DNA of 58,181 nucleotides, from positions 1 to 58,181 of the forward strand of contig DFQQ01000019.1 of NCBI GenBank assembly GCA_002377855.1, in the 5' to 3' direction. This document shows, piece after piece, positions 29,163-36,835 of this stretch; position 1 is the stretch's first letter, and each line of letters begins with the position of its first letter. The position numbers and the translations under genes are program-made. The stretch is from Acidovorax delafieldii. GTDB taxonomy: Bacteria; Pseudomonadota; Gammaproteobacteria; Burkholderiales; Burkholderiaceae_C. The notes beneath the pieces are model-generated. The model searched no databases, was not told the DNA's origin, and was given only the letters and a program-made list of their open reading frames with translations.

Positions 29163-29636
29163 TCAGTCGGCTTGGCGTTTTTTGATGGACTTTTGTTTGG
29201 GCTTGGCGCGTTTGATCTGTCCACCAGATGTCAGGCGCTGATTGCCCAGGACGCGAAGTTGTTTGATTTCGGGGCGCTGGCCGCCACGTTTGCTGAATTT
29301 GAGGACCTTCACATCCCGTGGGCCCGGCATGCGGTCTTCATCCAGTGCACGCTCCTTAGGCGGCATGGGGCGCCAAAGAACCAGCAATTTGCCAATGTGC
29401 TGGATCGGAGCAGCATTGAGTTCAGCAGCCAGTTCTTGGTACATCAGTTCACGAGCGACCCGGTCGTCGCCGAATACGCGGACTTTGATCAATCCATGAG
29501 CGTTCAGCGCAGAGTCGATTTCTTTTTTGACCGCAGGGGTCAGGCCGTCTCCGCCAACAAGGACTACGGGGTCCAGATGGTGGGCATCGGCGCGATGTTC
29601 CCGGCGTTCTGCGGGAGTCAATTGAATTTGGGGCAT
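29163..29636 (-). CDS. yhbY: CRM-domain (YhbY-like) RNA-binding protein
   Basis: Ribosome-assembly-associated RNA-binding protein of the CRS1/YhbY family. From ATG 29636 (MPQIQLTPAERREHRA) it is 157 aa; the CRM domain covers about residues 1-95, with the GGDGLTPAVKKEIDSALNAH helix-turn region and the IGKLLVLWRP strand. A basic C-terminal tail of some 60 residues (PKQKSIKKRQAD at the end) is longer than in E. coli YhbY. Divergent from rlmE, the same arrangement as in many proteobacteria; the next gene downstream is the glycosyltransferase. Confidence 0.88.
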   Translation of the reverse strand: MPQIQLTPAERREHRADAHHLDPVVLVGGDGLTPAVKKEIDSALNAHGLIKVRVFGDDRVARELMYQELAAELNAAPIQHIGKLLVLWRPMPPKERALDEDRMPGPRDVKVLKFSKRGGQRPEIKQLRVLGNQRLTSGGQIKRAKPKQKSIKKRQAD

Positions 29637-29668
29637 GGCCGTATTATCGAGGCAGGAAGAAAAACACA

Positions 29669-30331
29669 ATGAAAGTAAAAACCCAAAGTAAGAAAGTCAA
29701 CAAGGCATGGCTCAACGACCATGTCAACGACACCTACGTCAAGTTGGCACAAAAAGAGGGTTACCGCGCGCGCGCCGCGTACAAGCTCAAGGAAATTGAC
29801 GAGCAGTTGGGACTGATCAAGCCGGGGTACACCGTGGTCGATCTGGGCTCCACCCCCGGTGCCTGGAGCCAATATGTGCGCCGGCGTTTGTCTCCCACTG
29901 GCGCGGCAGCCGGGCATTTGAATGGAAGCATCATTTCCCTCGACATATTGCCCATGGAGCCCATTGAAGGCGTCACCTTTTTGCATGGCGACTTTCGTGA
30001 GCCAGAGGTGCTTGCTCAACTGGAACAGGCGCTGGCGGGGCGTGTCGTAGATGTGGTCGTGTCCGACATGGCGCCCAACCTTTCTGGCATTGAATCAGCA
30101 GACGCTGCACGTATCGCTCATCTGGTGGAGCTGGCGGTGGATTTCGCCAGCGCCCACCTCAAGGCAGACGGTGCCTTGGTGGTAAAGCTGTTTCACGGAA
30201 GCGGGTACAGCGACTTGGTGAACTTGTTCAAGAAGACGTTCAAAGTGGTCAAGCCCTTCAAGCCCAAGGCATCGCGGGATAAATCCTCGGAAACATTCTT
30301 GGTGGGCATGGGCCTCAAAGCAAGCACGTAG
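29669..30331 (+). CDS. rlmE: 23S rRNA (uridine-2'-O-)-methyltransferase RlmE
   Basis: Heat-shock methyltransferase (RrmJ/FtsJ) that modifies U2552 of 23S rRNA in the 50S subunit. 220 aa. Rossmann SAM-binding motif VVDLGSTPGAWSQYV; catalytic K-D-K-E elements in YRARAAYKLKEIDE, VVSDMAPNLSGI, LVVKLFHGSGY and KPKASRDKSSETF. GGAAG lies about ten bases before ATG 29669, and TATTAT at 29642-29647 could be its -10. Upstream of ftsH, as in E. coli. Confidence 0.96.
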   Translation: MKVKTQSKKVNKAWLNDHVNDTYVKLAQKEGYRARAAYKLKEIDEQLGLIKPGYTVVDLGSTPGAWSQYVRRRLSPTGAAAGHLNGSIISLDILPMEPIEGVTFLHGDFREPEVLAQLEQALAGRVVDVVVSDMAPNLSGIESADAARIAHLVELAVDFASAHLKADGALVVKLFHGSGYSDLVNLFKKTFKVVKPFKPKASRDKSSETFLVGMGLKAST

Positions 30332-30558
30332 ATAGGGTCATCAGTCCACCGTTCGTGGCGGTTTGCTGCCTGCGGCGGGGCCCTTTTAAAGCTTGGTTGA
30401 GGACGACCGCGGTCAGTGTGGTCACTGAATTTCCATACGGGGCCCATGGGTCCAGGGGGAATAAGGATAGTCTTGCACCTTGAAAGACCTAAAATCACCC
30501 AAAGCTACTGCCGTAACTGGCATATAGCCATTTTTCTCCCTCGTAACTGGAGTTCCGC
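30332..30558 (+). promoter_or_regulatory. ftsH upstream region with a possible heat-shock promoter
   Basis: 227 nt between rlmE and ftsH. CTTGAAA at 30479-30485 matches the sigma-32 -35 consensus; 12 nt later CCCAAAGC (30498-30505) is a poor match to the sigma-32 -10. Two small dyads, GACCGCGGTC (30405-30414) and CAGTG-TGGT-CACTG (30414-30427), lie upstream. Promoter assignment is tentative. Confidence 0.35.
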
Positions 30559-32478
30559 TTGAACAATCAGTGGTTTTCGAAATTTGCCGTGTGGCTGGTC
30601 ATTGCCATGGTGTTGTTCACGGTGTTCAAACAGTTTGATACCCGTGGCGGCGGTAGTGCCACGACCGTGGGGTATTCCGAATTTCTCGATGAAGTTCGCA
30701 ACAACCGCATCAAGAGCGCCGTCATTCCAGAAGGGTTGAGCGGCGGAGAGATCATTGCAACGACCAATGATGACCGGAAAATCCGCACCAACGCATCGGT
30801 GCTGGATCGCGGCCTCGTTGGTGATCTGATCGAGCACAAGGTCAAGTTTGACGTCAAGCCGCGCGAGGAGGGCTCTCTTCTCATGACCTTGCTGGTCAGT
30901 TGGGGCCCAATGCTGTTGCTGATTGGCGTGTGGATTTATTTCATGCGCCAGATGCAAGGAGGAGGCAAGGGCGGGGCTTTCAGCTTCGGCAAGAGCAAAG
31001 CCCGCATGCTGGACGAGAACACCAATCAGGTCACGTTCGCCGACGTAGCGGGCTGTGATGAGGCCAAGGAAGAAGTCAAGGAAGTGGTGGACTTCCTGAA
31101 AGACCCTCAGAAGTTCCAGAAGCTGGGTGGTCGCATTCCGCGCGGTTTGCTGCTCGTGGGCCCTCCTGGCACCGGTAAGACGTTGCTGGCGAAGTCCATT
31201 GCGGGCGAAGCCAAAGTGCCTTTCTTCAGTATTTCTGGCTCAGATTTCGTTGAAATGTTCGTCGGCGTGGGGGCCGCCCGCGTGCGCGACATGTTCGAGA
31301 ATGCCAAGAAGAACGCACCTTGCATCATCTTCATCGACGAAATCGATGCAGTGGGTCGCCAACGTGGCGCGGGCCTGGGCGGCGGCAATGACGAGCGCGA
31401 ACAAACCCTCAATCAGATGCTGGTGGAGATGGATGGTTTTGAAACCAACCTCGGTGTCATCGTCGTCGCTGCGACCAACCGTCCTGACATTCTGGACGCC
31501 GCTTTACTGCGCCCAGGTCGTTTTGACCGCCAAGTTTATGTGACGCTGCCGGACATCCGTGGCCGCGAGCAGATTCTCAATGTGCACATGCGAAAGATTC
31601 CGGTGGGCCAAGACGTCGCACCCGGCATCATTGCCCGCGGTACCCCAGGCATGAGCGGTGCGGATCTGGCAAACCTGTGTAACGAAGCTGCTCTCATGGC
31701 CGCCCGGCGCAATGCACGCACGGTGGAAATGCAAGACTTCGAAAAGGCCAAGGACAAAATCCTGATGGGCCCTGAGCGCAAGAGCATGGTCATGCCTGAG
31801 GAAGAACGCCGCAACACGGCTTACCATGAAGCCGGCCACGCTTTGATTGGCAAATTGCTGCCCAAATGCGATCCGGTCCACAAGGTCACCATCATTCCTC
31901 GTGGCCGTGCGTTGGGCGTCACGATGAGCCTGCCAGCGCAAGACCGCTACAGCTACGACCGCGAGTACATGCTCAACCAGATCAGCATGTTGTTTGGTGG
32001 CCGCATCGCTGAAGAAGTGTTCATGAACCAGATGACCACCGGTGCCAGCAATGACTTTGAACGTGCCACCCATATTGCGCGTGACATGGTGACTCGTTAC
32101 GGTATGACCGAGGCGCTGGGTCCCATGGTCTATGCGGAGAACGAGGGTGAAGTGTTTTTGGGCCGTTCGGTGACCAAGACCACCAGCATGAGCGAGCAGA
32201 CCATGGAAAAGGTGGATGGAGAGGTGCGCCGTATCATCGACGAGCAGTACAACCTTGCACGTCGACTGATAGAAGAGCACAGCGACAAGATGCACGCCAT
32301 GGCCAAGGCACTGCTGGATTGGGAAACCATCGACAGCGAGCAATTGGACGACATCATGGCTGGCAAGGAGCCGCGTCCTCCCAAGGACTGGACACCTCGC
32401 ACCCCGTCTTCTGGCGGAGACGGAACGGGCGGCGGAACACCTGCTGTAGCGACCGATACGGCCCCCACTGCGGCCTGA
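30559..32478 (+). CDS. ftsH: ATP-dependent zinc metalloprotease FtsH
   Basis: Membrane-anchored AAA+ protease that degrades misassembled membrane proteins, sigma-32 and, in E. coli, LpxC, and so ties in with the lipid A genes upstream. 639 aa with a TTG start at 30559 (GGAG at 30549-30552). Two membrane segments (about residues 7-25 and 110-127); Walker A GPPGTGKT at 201-208, Walker B IIFIDEIDA, second region of homology ATNRPDILDAALLRPGRFDR, and zinc motif HEAGH at 423-427 with the distal Asp ligand in TGASNDFERAT. A Gly/Thr/Pro-rich tail ends the protein. Confidence 0.98.
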   Translation: MNNQWFSKFAVWLVIAMVLFTVFKQFDTRGGGSATTVGYSEFLDEVRNNRIKSAVIPEGLSGGEIIATTNDDRKIRTNASVLDRGLVGDLIEHKVKFDVKPREEGSLLMTLLVSWGPMLLLIGVWIYFMRQMQGGGKGGAFSFGKSKARMLDENTNQVTFADVAGCDEAKEEVKEVVDFLKDPQKFQKLGGRIPRGLLLVGPPGTGKTLLAKSIAGEAKVPFFSISGSDFVEMFVGVGAARVRDMFENAKKNAPCIIFIDEIDAVGRQRGAGLGGGNDEREQTLNQMLVEMDGFETNLGVIVVAATNRPDILDAALLRPGRFDRQVYVTLPDIRGREQILNVHMRKIPVGQDVAPGIIARGTPGMSGADLANLCNEAALMAARRNARTVEMQDFEKAKDKILMGPERKSMVMPEEERRNTAYHEAGHALIGKLLPKCDPVHKVTIIPRGRALGVTMSLPAQDRYSYDREYMLNQISMLFGGRIAEEVFMNQMTTGASNDFERATHIARDMVTRYGMTEALGPMVYAENEGEVFLGRSVTKTTSMSEQTMEKVDGEVRRIIDEQYNLARRLIEEHSDKMHAMAKALLDWETIDSEQLDDIMAGKEPRPPKDWTPRTPSSGGDGTGGGTPAVATDTAPTAA

Positions 32479-32499
32479 TTGGCCGCTTTGGAAACCAAG

Positions 32500-32526
32500 A
32501 ACGGGGCGCACGCCCCGTTTCTTTTT
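32500..32526 (+). terminator. Rho-independent terminator after ftsH
   Basis: AACGGGGC (32500-32507) pairs with GCCCCGTT (32512-32519) across GCAC and is followed by TCTTTTT. It separates ftsH from folP, so folP-glmM may be partly read-through or use their own promoter. Confidence 0.85.
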
Positions 32527-32567
32527 GGCCCGGCTCCCCAGCCTGCTGCATGGCAGGCGCGAATAAC

Positions 32568-33392
32568 ATGAACTGGCAAACTTCCCGCTTCTCCATCGCT
32601 TTGGATCGCCCTCTGGTCATGGGCATCGTCAATGCAACGCCTGATTCATTCTCGGATGGCGGGCGCTACTCCCAGGCTTCCAGCGCCTTGCGCCATTGCG
32701 AACAGTTGCTCAAGGACGGGGCCGATATATTGGACATCGGCGGAGAGTCAACTCGTCCGGGAAGCCCTGCTGTGGGCTTGGATGAGGAATTGGCGCGGGT
32801 ATTGCCCGTGGTGCGGGGCGCTGTGTCGATGGGGATCCCTGTCTCCGTGGATACCTATAAGCCTGAGGTCATGCAGGCGGTCCTGGACCTCGGTGCGGAC
32901 ATCATCAATGACATCTGGGCCCTGCGGCAGCCTGGTGCTCGCTCCGTGGTGTCTGGCCACTCTGCGTGCGGTGTGTGTCTGATGCACATGCACCGGGACC
33001 CCCAAACCATGCAGGCTTCGCCCATGGATGGAGACATCGTCCCTCAAGTGCGCGAATTTCTACTGAACTCCGCCGTGCAGTTGTGCGCATCCGGTGTGCG
33101 GCGAGAGCGCATTGTGGTTGATCCGGGAATTGGTTTCGGGAAGACGGTCGAGCAGAATTTTTCACTCTTGGCTCGGCAGTCAGAATTTCTCGCAGATGGG
33201 TTTCCTTTGCTGGCAGGTTGGTCACGCAAATCGTCTTTGGGTGCAGTGACGGACCTGCATGTGGACCAGAGAATGGTGCCCAGCGTGGCTGCTGCGTTGT
33301 TGGCGGTAGAGCGCGGCGCGCACATTGTTCGGGTACATGATGTCCGGGAAACCGTAGCGGCCTTGGCCGTATGGACGGCTGCACGACTATAA
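32568..33392 (+). CDS. folP: Dihydropteroate synthase
   Basis: Condenses p-aminobenzoate with dihydropterin diphosphate in folate synthesis; target of sulfonamides. 274 aa from ATG 32568 (MNWQTSRFSIALDRPLVMG); ATG 32550 is an in-frame alternative. TIM-barrel motifs: GIVNATPDSFSDGGRY, DILDIGGESTRPGS, VVDPGIGFGKT and LAGWSRKSSLG. Upstream of glmM, the order found in many proteobacteria. Confidence 0.96.
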   Translation: MNWQTSRFSIALDRPLVMGIVNATPDSFSDGGRYSQASSALRHCEQLLKDGADILDIGGESTRPGSPAVGLDEELARVLPVVRGAVSMGIPVSVDTYKPEVMQAVLDLGADIINDIWALRQPGARSVVSGHSACGVCLMHMHRDPQTMQASPMDGDIVPQVREFLLNSAVQLCASGVRRERIVVDPGIGFGKTVEQNFSLLARQSEFLADGFPLLAGWSRKSSLGAVTDLHVDQRMVPSVAAALLAVERGAHIVRVHDVRETVAALAVWTAARL

Positions 33393-33460
33393 ATTAGGGC
33401 CCGTTGGAGGGGCGGGAAGGCATTGGACAATGTCTTCTTGATGACAAGGAGAGCAAAAAG

Positions 33461-34795
33461 ATGACACGCAAGTATTTCGGCACCGACGGGATTCGCGGCA
33501 CCGTGGGGCAGCATCCCATCACTCCCGACTTCGTACTGCGGCTCGCGCATGCCGTGGGGCGTGTGTTGCGCAGGACGGAAGAGCGCCCGACGGTGCTGAT
33601 AGGCAAGGACACCCGCATCTCTGGCTACATGTTGGAAAGCGCGCTGGAGTCTGGTTTCAACTCCGCAGGGGTGGATGTCGTCCTTCTTGGACCCTTGCCA
33701 ACGCCGGGGGTTGCATATCTCACCCGCGCCCAGCGGGCGAGTTTGGGTGTTGTGATCAGCGCTAGCCACAACGCGTACCCGGACAACGGCATCAAGTTTT
33801 TCAGTGCCCAGGGGACCAAACTGCCCGATGCGTGGGAATTGGCAGTGGAGACAGCTTTGGAAGAGGCCCCCGTGTGGTCGGACTCGTCCAGCCTGGGCAA
33901 GACGCGGAGGCTGGACGATGCCGCGGGCCGCTACATTGAATTTTGCAAGAGTACCTTTCCTCAGGACCTCACCCTCAAAGGTCTCAAGATTGTGGTCGAT
34001 GCAGCCCATGGCGCGGCCTACCAGGTCGCACCCAAAGTGTTCCATGAGCTGGGCGCGGAAGTCCTGTCAATCGGCTGTGCACCCGACGGGTTGAACATCA
34101 ATCATGAAGTGGGGGCGACGCATCCCGACGCGCTGGTGCGTGCCGTGCGCGCAAATCGGGCGGACTACGGGGTGGCACTGGATGGAGATGCGGACCGCCT
34201 GCAGATGGTGGATGCAACCGGACGCCTTTACAACGGCGACGAGCTGCTCTACCTGATGGCGGTTGATCGGATGGGCCGTGACGAGCATGTGCCCGGCGTT
34301 GTGGGGACGCTCATGACCAACATGGCTGTGGAGGTGGCTCTCAAGCAGCGGGGCGTCCGACTGGAGCGGGCGAAGGTCGGGGATCGCTATGTGCTGGAAG
34401 AGCTGGCCAAACATCGCTGGGTGCTGGGTGGAGAAGGATCCGGCCATCTGCTGGCACTGGACAAGCACACCACAGGAGACGGGCTTGTGAGTTCTCTGCA
34501 AATACTGCAGGCCTGCGTGCGCAGTGGCTCCACCTTGCCCCAGCTTCTGCGCGGTCTGGTGCTTTTTCCACAGGTGCTTCTGAACGTGCGTCTGTCCCCC
34601 GGGCAGGACTGGAAGAGCAACGCATTGCTGTCTGAATCAATTCGCAAAGTAGAAGACGAGCTCGGCGATTCAGGTCGGGTGCTGATCCGTGCCAGCGGCA
34701 CAGAGCCCCTGCTGCGTGTGATGGTGGAAGCCCGCGATGCGGAGCAGGCCAATCGGTGCGCCCAAAAGCTTGCCGACGCTGCGCGGGGCGGCTAA
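33461..34795 (+). CDS. glmM: Phosphoglucosamine mutase
   Basis: Interconverts glucosamine-6-phosphate and glucosamine-1-phosphate for UDP-GlcNAc, the precursor of peptidoglycan and lipid A. 444 aa. Phosphoserine Ser102 in VVISASHNAYPDNGIKFFS; metal site ALDGDADRLQMVD; sugar-binding GGEGSGHLL; phosphate-binding RASGTEPLLRVM. ATG 33461 is preceded by AAGGAG at 33447-33452; the longer frame to 33404 is rejected. Confidence 0.97.
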   Translation: MTRKYFGTDGIRGTVGQHPITPDFVLRLAHAVGRVLRRTEERPTVLIGKDTRISGYMLESALESGFNSAGVDVVLLGPLPTPGVAYLTRAQRASLGVVISASHNAYPDNGIKFFSAQGTKLPDAWELAVETALEEAPVWSDSSSLGKTRRLDDAAGRYIEFCKSTFPQDLTLKGLKIVVDAAHGAAYQVAPKVFHELGAEVLSIGCAPDGLNINHEVGATHPDALVRAVRANRADYGVALDGDADRLQMVDATGRLYNGDELLYLMAVDRMGRDEHVPGVVGTLMTNMAVEVALKQRGVRLERAKVGDRYVLEELAKHRWVLGGEGSGHLLALDKHTTGDGLVSSLQILQACVRSGSTLPQLLRGLVLFPQVLLNVRLSPGQDWKSNALLSESIRKVEDELGDSGRVLIRASGTEPLLRVMVEARDAEQANRCAQKLADAARGG

Positions 34796-35023
34796 AGCCG
34801 ACGCGCCAAGGTATCCATCGGTGCGACGGCTGGACCGCGACGCGGAGGTGCTCTTTGAAAGACATATGCAAGACGTCCTAAGGGCAGCGCGCGTGAAGCG
34901 TTGATGTCGGGGCGACTTACAGCGACTGCCACGGGCCCGGAGCTCGGAGCGAGGTACTCCGCCTTTGCTGCGAAGGCTGGGTGAGTCAAGCCTTTGCTGT
35001 CCTGTCATGAATCCGCCTTGTTG

Positions 35024-35041
35024 CTGCAACAGCGGTGTCAT
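35024..35041 (+). promoter_or_regulatory. Degenerate Pho-box candidate
   Basis: CTGCAAC-AGCG-GTGTCAT has the 7+4+7 spacing of a PhoB site (consensus CTGTCAT repeated) and matches about 10 of 14 positions. The second half is good and the first is poor. A -10 at the expected distance is weak (CAAACT, 35052-35057). Confidence 0.3.
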
Positions 35042-35072
35042 GGGGCTCTTTCAAACTCAGATCCAAGGGCTA

Positions 35073-35086
35073 GCTAGTGCACTAGC
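35073..35086. promoter_or_regulatory. Perfect 14-bp palindrome, candidate operator
   Basis: GCTAGTGCACTAGC reads identically on both strands and lies 38 nt upstream of the OlsB-like start codon. The size suits a dimeric repressor or activator. Which protein binds it, if any, is unknown. Confidence 0.4.
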
Positions 35087-35123
35087 CGTCCCGCAGATCT
35101 TGGTCGAATGAAGGAGCCTACCC

Positions 35124-35960
35124 ATGCAAGAGCCTTCCCTTAATGGCTTGTTGTCCATTGCAGATCCGGCGCGCCGCAGCTCTGATTTATCGTCCGGGCC
35201 CGGTGCTGCTTGGGTCGTTACCAAGCCTGCCCCGGCGGGGATACAGGTCCAGTGGGCTCGGCATCTTGATGAAGTCAGGCAAGCCCAAAAACTGCGGTTT
35301 GAGGTCTTTGGCTTGGAAATGGGGGCGCGGCTCAACACGCCGGTACCTGGGCACGACGTCGATCTATTCGATGATTTCTGTGAGCATCTCCTGGTGCGTG
35401 ACGAGGGGAGCCAAGCTGTCATCGGCACCTATCGTGTGTTGACTCCAGCGCAGGCCAAGCGCGTTGGCAGCACCTACAGCGATACCGAGTTTGACCTCAC
35501 CCGATTGCGCAGTTTGCGCTCCAGAATGGTGGAGCTGGGCCGAAGTTGCGTGCATCCCGAGCATCGCCATGGGGGTGTCATCATGGCGTTGTGGGGGGCC
35601 CTGGCCGACTTCATGGTCCGCAATCAACTGGACACCATGATCGGGTGTGCCAGCATTCCAATGCTGCACAACGGGGTGGTGAGTGGCGATGTGGCTGCCA
35701 GCATTTGGCACCAATTGCGCCAGACCCATCTGGCACCCATTGAATACCACGTCAGGCCCCGTTTGCCGTTGCCCGTCGAGCAGCTTGATAGCTCAGTGGT
35801 CACTGAGCCGCCCGCTCTGATCAAAGGATATCTGCGCCTGGGAGCGCGAGTCCTTGGCGCCCCTGCCTGGGATCCTGACTTCAATACGGCTGATTTGCCG
35901 ATGCTCATGCGCCTTGGGGATTTGCACCCCCGCTATCGCAAGCACTTCCTGGGGGCTTGA
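35124..35960 (+). CDS. OlsB-like GNAT N-acyltransferase
   Basis: 278-aa acyltransferase of the GNAT superfamily, related to OlsB (3-hydroxyacyl-ACP to ornithine, first step of ornithine-lipid synthesis) and to autoinducer-synthase-like folds. Visible motifs: LRFEVFGLEMGA (57-68), FDDFCEHLLVRD (82-93), IGTYRVL (100-106), ELGRSCVHPEHR (137-148) and IGCASIP (173-179), all in the order seen in OlsB proteins. The first 40 residues are variable and there is no signal peptide. ATG 35124 follows AAGGAG (35111-35116). The stop overlaps the region where the PlcP-like gene starts, so the two are translationally linked. Ornithine is inferred as substrate; OlsA, needed for the complete lipid, is not in the window. 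Confidence 0.72.
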   Translation: MQEPSLNGLLSIADPARRSSDLSSGPGAAWVVTKPAPAGIQVQWARHLDEVRQAQKLRFEVFGLEMGARLNTPVPGHDVDLFDDFCEHLLVRDEGSQAVIGTYRVLTPAQAKRVGSTYSDTEFDLTRLRSLRSRMVELGRSCVHPEHRHGGVIMALWGALADFMVRNQLDTMIGCASIPMLHNGVVSGDVAASIWHQLRQTHLAPIEYHVRPRLPLPVEQLDSSVVTEPPALIKGYLRLGARVLGAPAWDPDFNTADLPMLMRLGDLHPRYRKHFLGA

Positions 35961-36835
35961 TGAGGGCCCCGCCGGATTTTCATGGCGGGTGGGGCGCAAA
36001 CATGGGCTTTCGGCTACCTACTCTTCATGATGAACCAATTGAAGAGCGTGAGCCAGGGGCCAAGTACCGGGCAGTGTTCATTTCAGACTTGCACCTGGGC
36101 ACGCAAGGCTGCCAAGCTGCTGCGTTGCTCGACTTTCTCCGTCACCACTCTTGCGATTCACTCTACCTTGTAGGCGACATCGTGGATGGGTGGCAGCTGC
36201 GGCGCCGTTGGTTCTGGCCTCAGTTGCACAACGATGTGGTCCAGAAGTTACTGAGGCAGGCGCGCAAGGGATGCAGGGTGGTTTTTGTGCCCGGCAACCA
36301 TGACGAGTTTGCGCGCGCTTTTGCGGGGCATTCTTTTGGGGGCATTCAAGTCCTCACGGAGGCGGTGCACACCACCGCTGACGGCCGCCGCCTGTGGGTG
36401 ATCCATGGGGACTACTTTGACGGTGTTATCCAATGCGCCAAGTGGCTCGCTTATGTGGGTGACAACCTTTACGAGTTCACTCTCAAGCTCAATCGATACC
36501 TCAACAGCTTGCGGGCGCGTCTGGGGCTTCCGTACTGGTCGCTGTCCGCTTACCTCAAGGGCAAGGTCAAGAAGGCATTGAACTACGTGTCCGACTTCGA
36601 GAGGGCTGTCGCTGCCGAAGCCCAGCGCCGAGGCCACCAAGGTGTGGTTTGCGGTCATATCCACCGCGCCGAGATGCGTGAAATCGACGGCGTGCTTTAC
36701 TGCAACGACGGCGATTGGGTCGAAAGCTGTACCGCATTGGTAGAGCACCGTGATGGACGCCTGGAACTCGTGCACTGGCACGAGAAGGTAGCCGGATGGA
36801 CGAGACCCCGAGTGGCGCAAGAGGTGTCTGCATGA
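35960..36835 (+). CDS. PlcP/LpxH-like metallophosphoesterase
   Basis: Calcineurin-fold phosphoesterase, 291 aa from ATG 35960 (TTG 35957 and ATG 36002 are alternatives). Metal-binding motifs in order: ISDLHLG (41-47), VGDIVDGW (71-78), GNHDE (112-116), IHGDYFDG (about 147-154), GHIHRAE (232-238). Annotation pipelines usually call this family UDP-2,3-diacylglucosamine diphosphatase. However, its place directly before an Agt-like glycosyltransferase and after an OlsB-like gene matches PlcP, the phosphate-starvation phospholipase C of rhizobia and marine bacteria, which turns phospholipids into diacylglycerol. Residues 155-215 form a lysine-rich amphipathic insertion that could touch membrane. 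The stop overlaps the next start (ATGA). Confidence 0.75.
   Translation: MRAPPDFHGGWGANMGFRLPTLHDEPIEEREPGAKYRAVFISDLHLGTQGCQAAALLDFLRHHSCDSLYLVGDIVDGWQLRRRWFWPQLHNDVVQKLLRQARKGCRVVFVPGNHDEFARAFAGHSFGGIQVLTEAVHTTADGRRLWVIHGDYFDGVIQCAKWLAYVGDNLYEFTLKLNRYLNSLRARLGLPYWSLSAYLKGKVKKALNYVSDFERAVAAEAQRRGHQGVVCGHIHRAEMREIDGVLYCNDGDWVESCTALVEHRDGRLELVHWHEKVAGWTRPRVAQEVSA

Larger units (their letters stand above)
34796..35123. other. Intergenic region upstream of the lipid-remodelling cassette
   Basis: 328 bases. No coding frame here is convincing: a 26-codon frame at 34902-34982 on + and a 65-codon frame on - have no recognisable content. It contains a degenerate Pho-box-like sequence (35024-35041) and a 14-bp perfect palindrome (35073-35086), so it is probably the regulatory region of the gene at 35124. 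Confidence 0.55.

Noticed and set aside
35073..35086. Palindrome as a quorum-sensing lux box, with the GNAT gene as autoinducer synthase
   Set aside because: Lux boxes are about 20 bp with different flanks, no luxR homologue is nearby, and the protein motifs fit OlsB better than LuxI.
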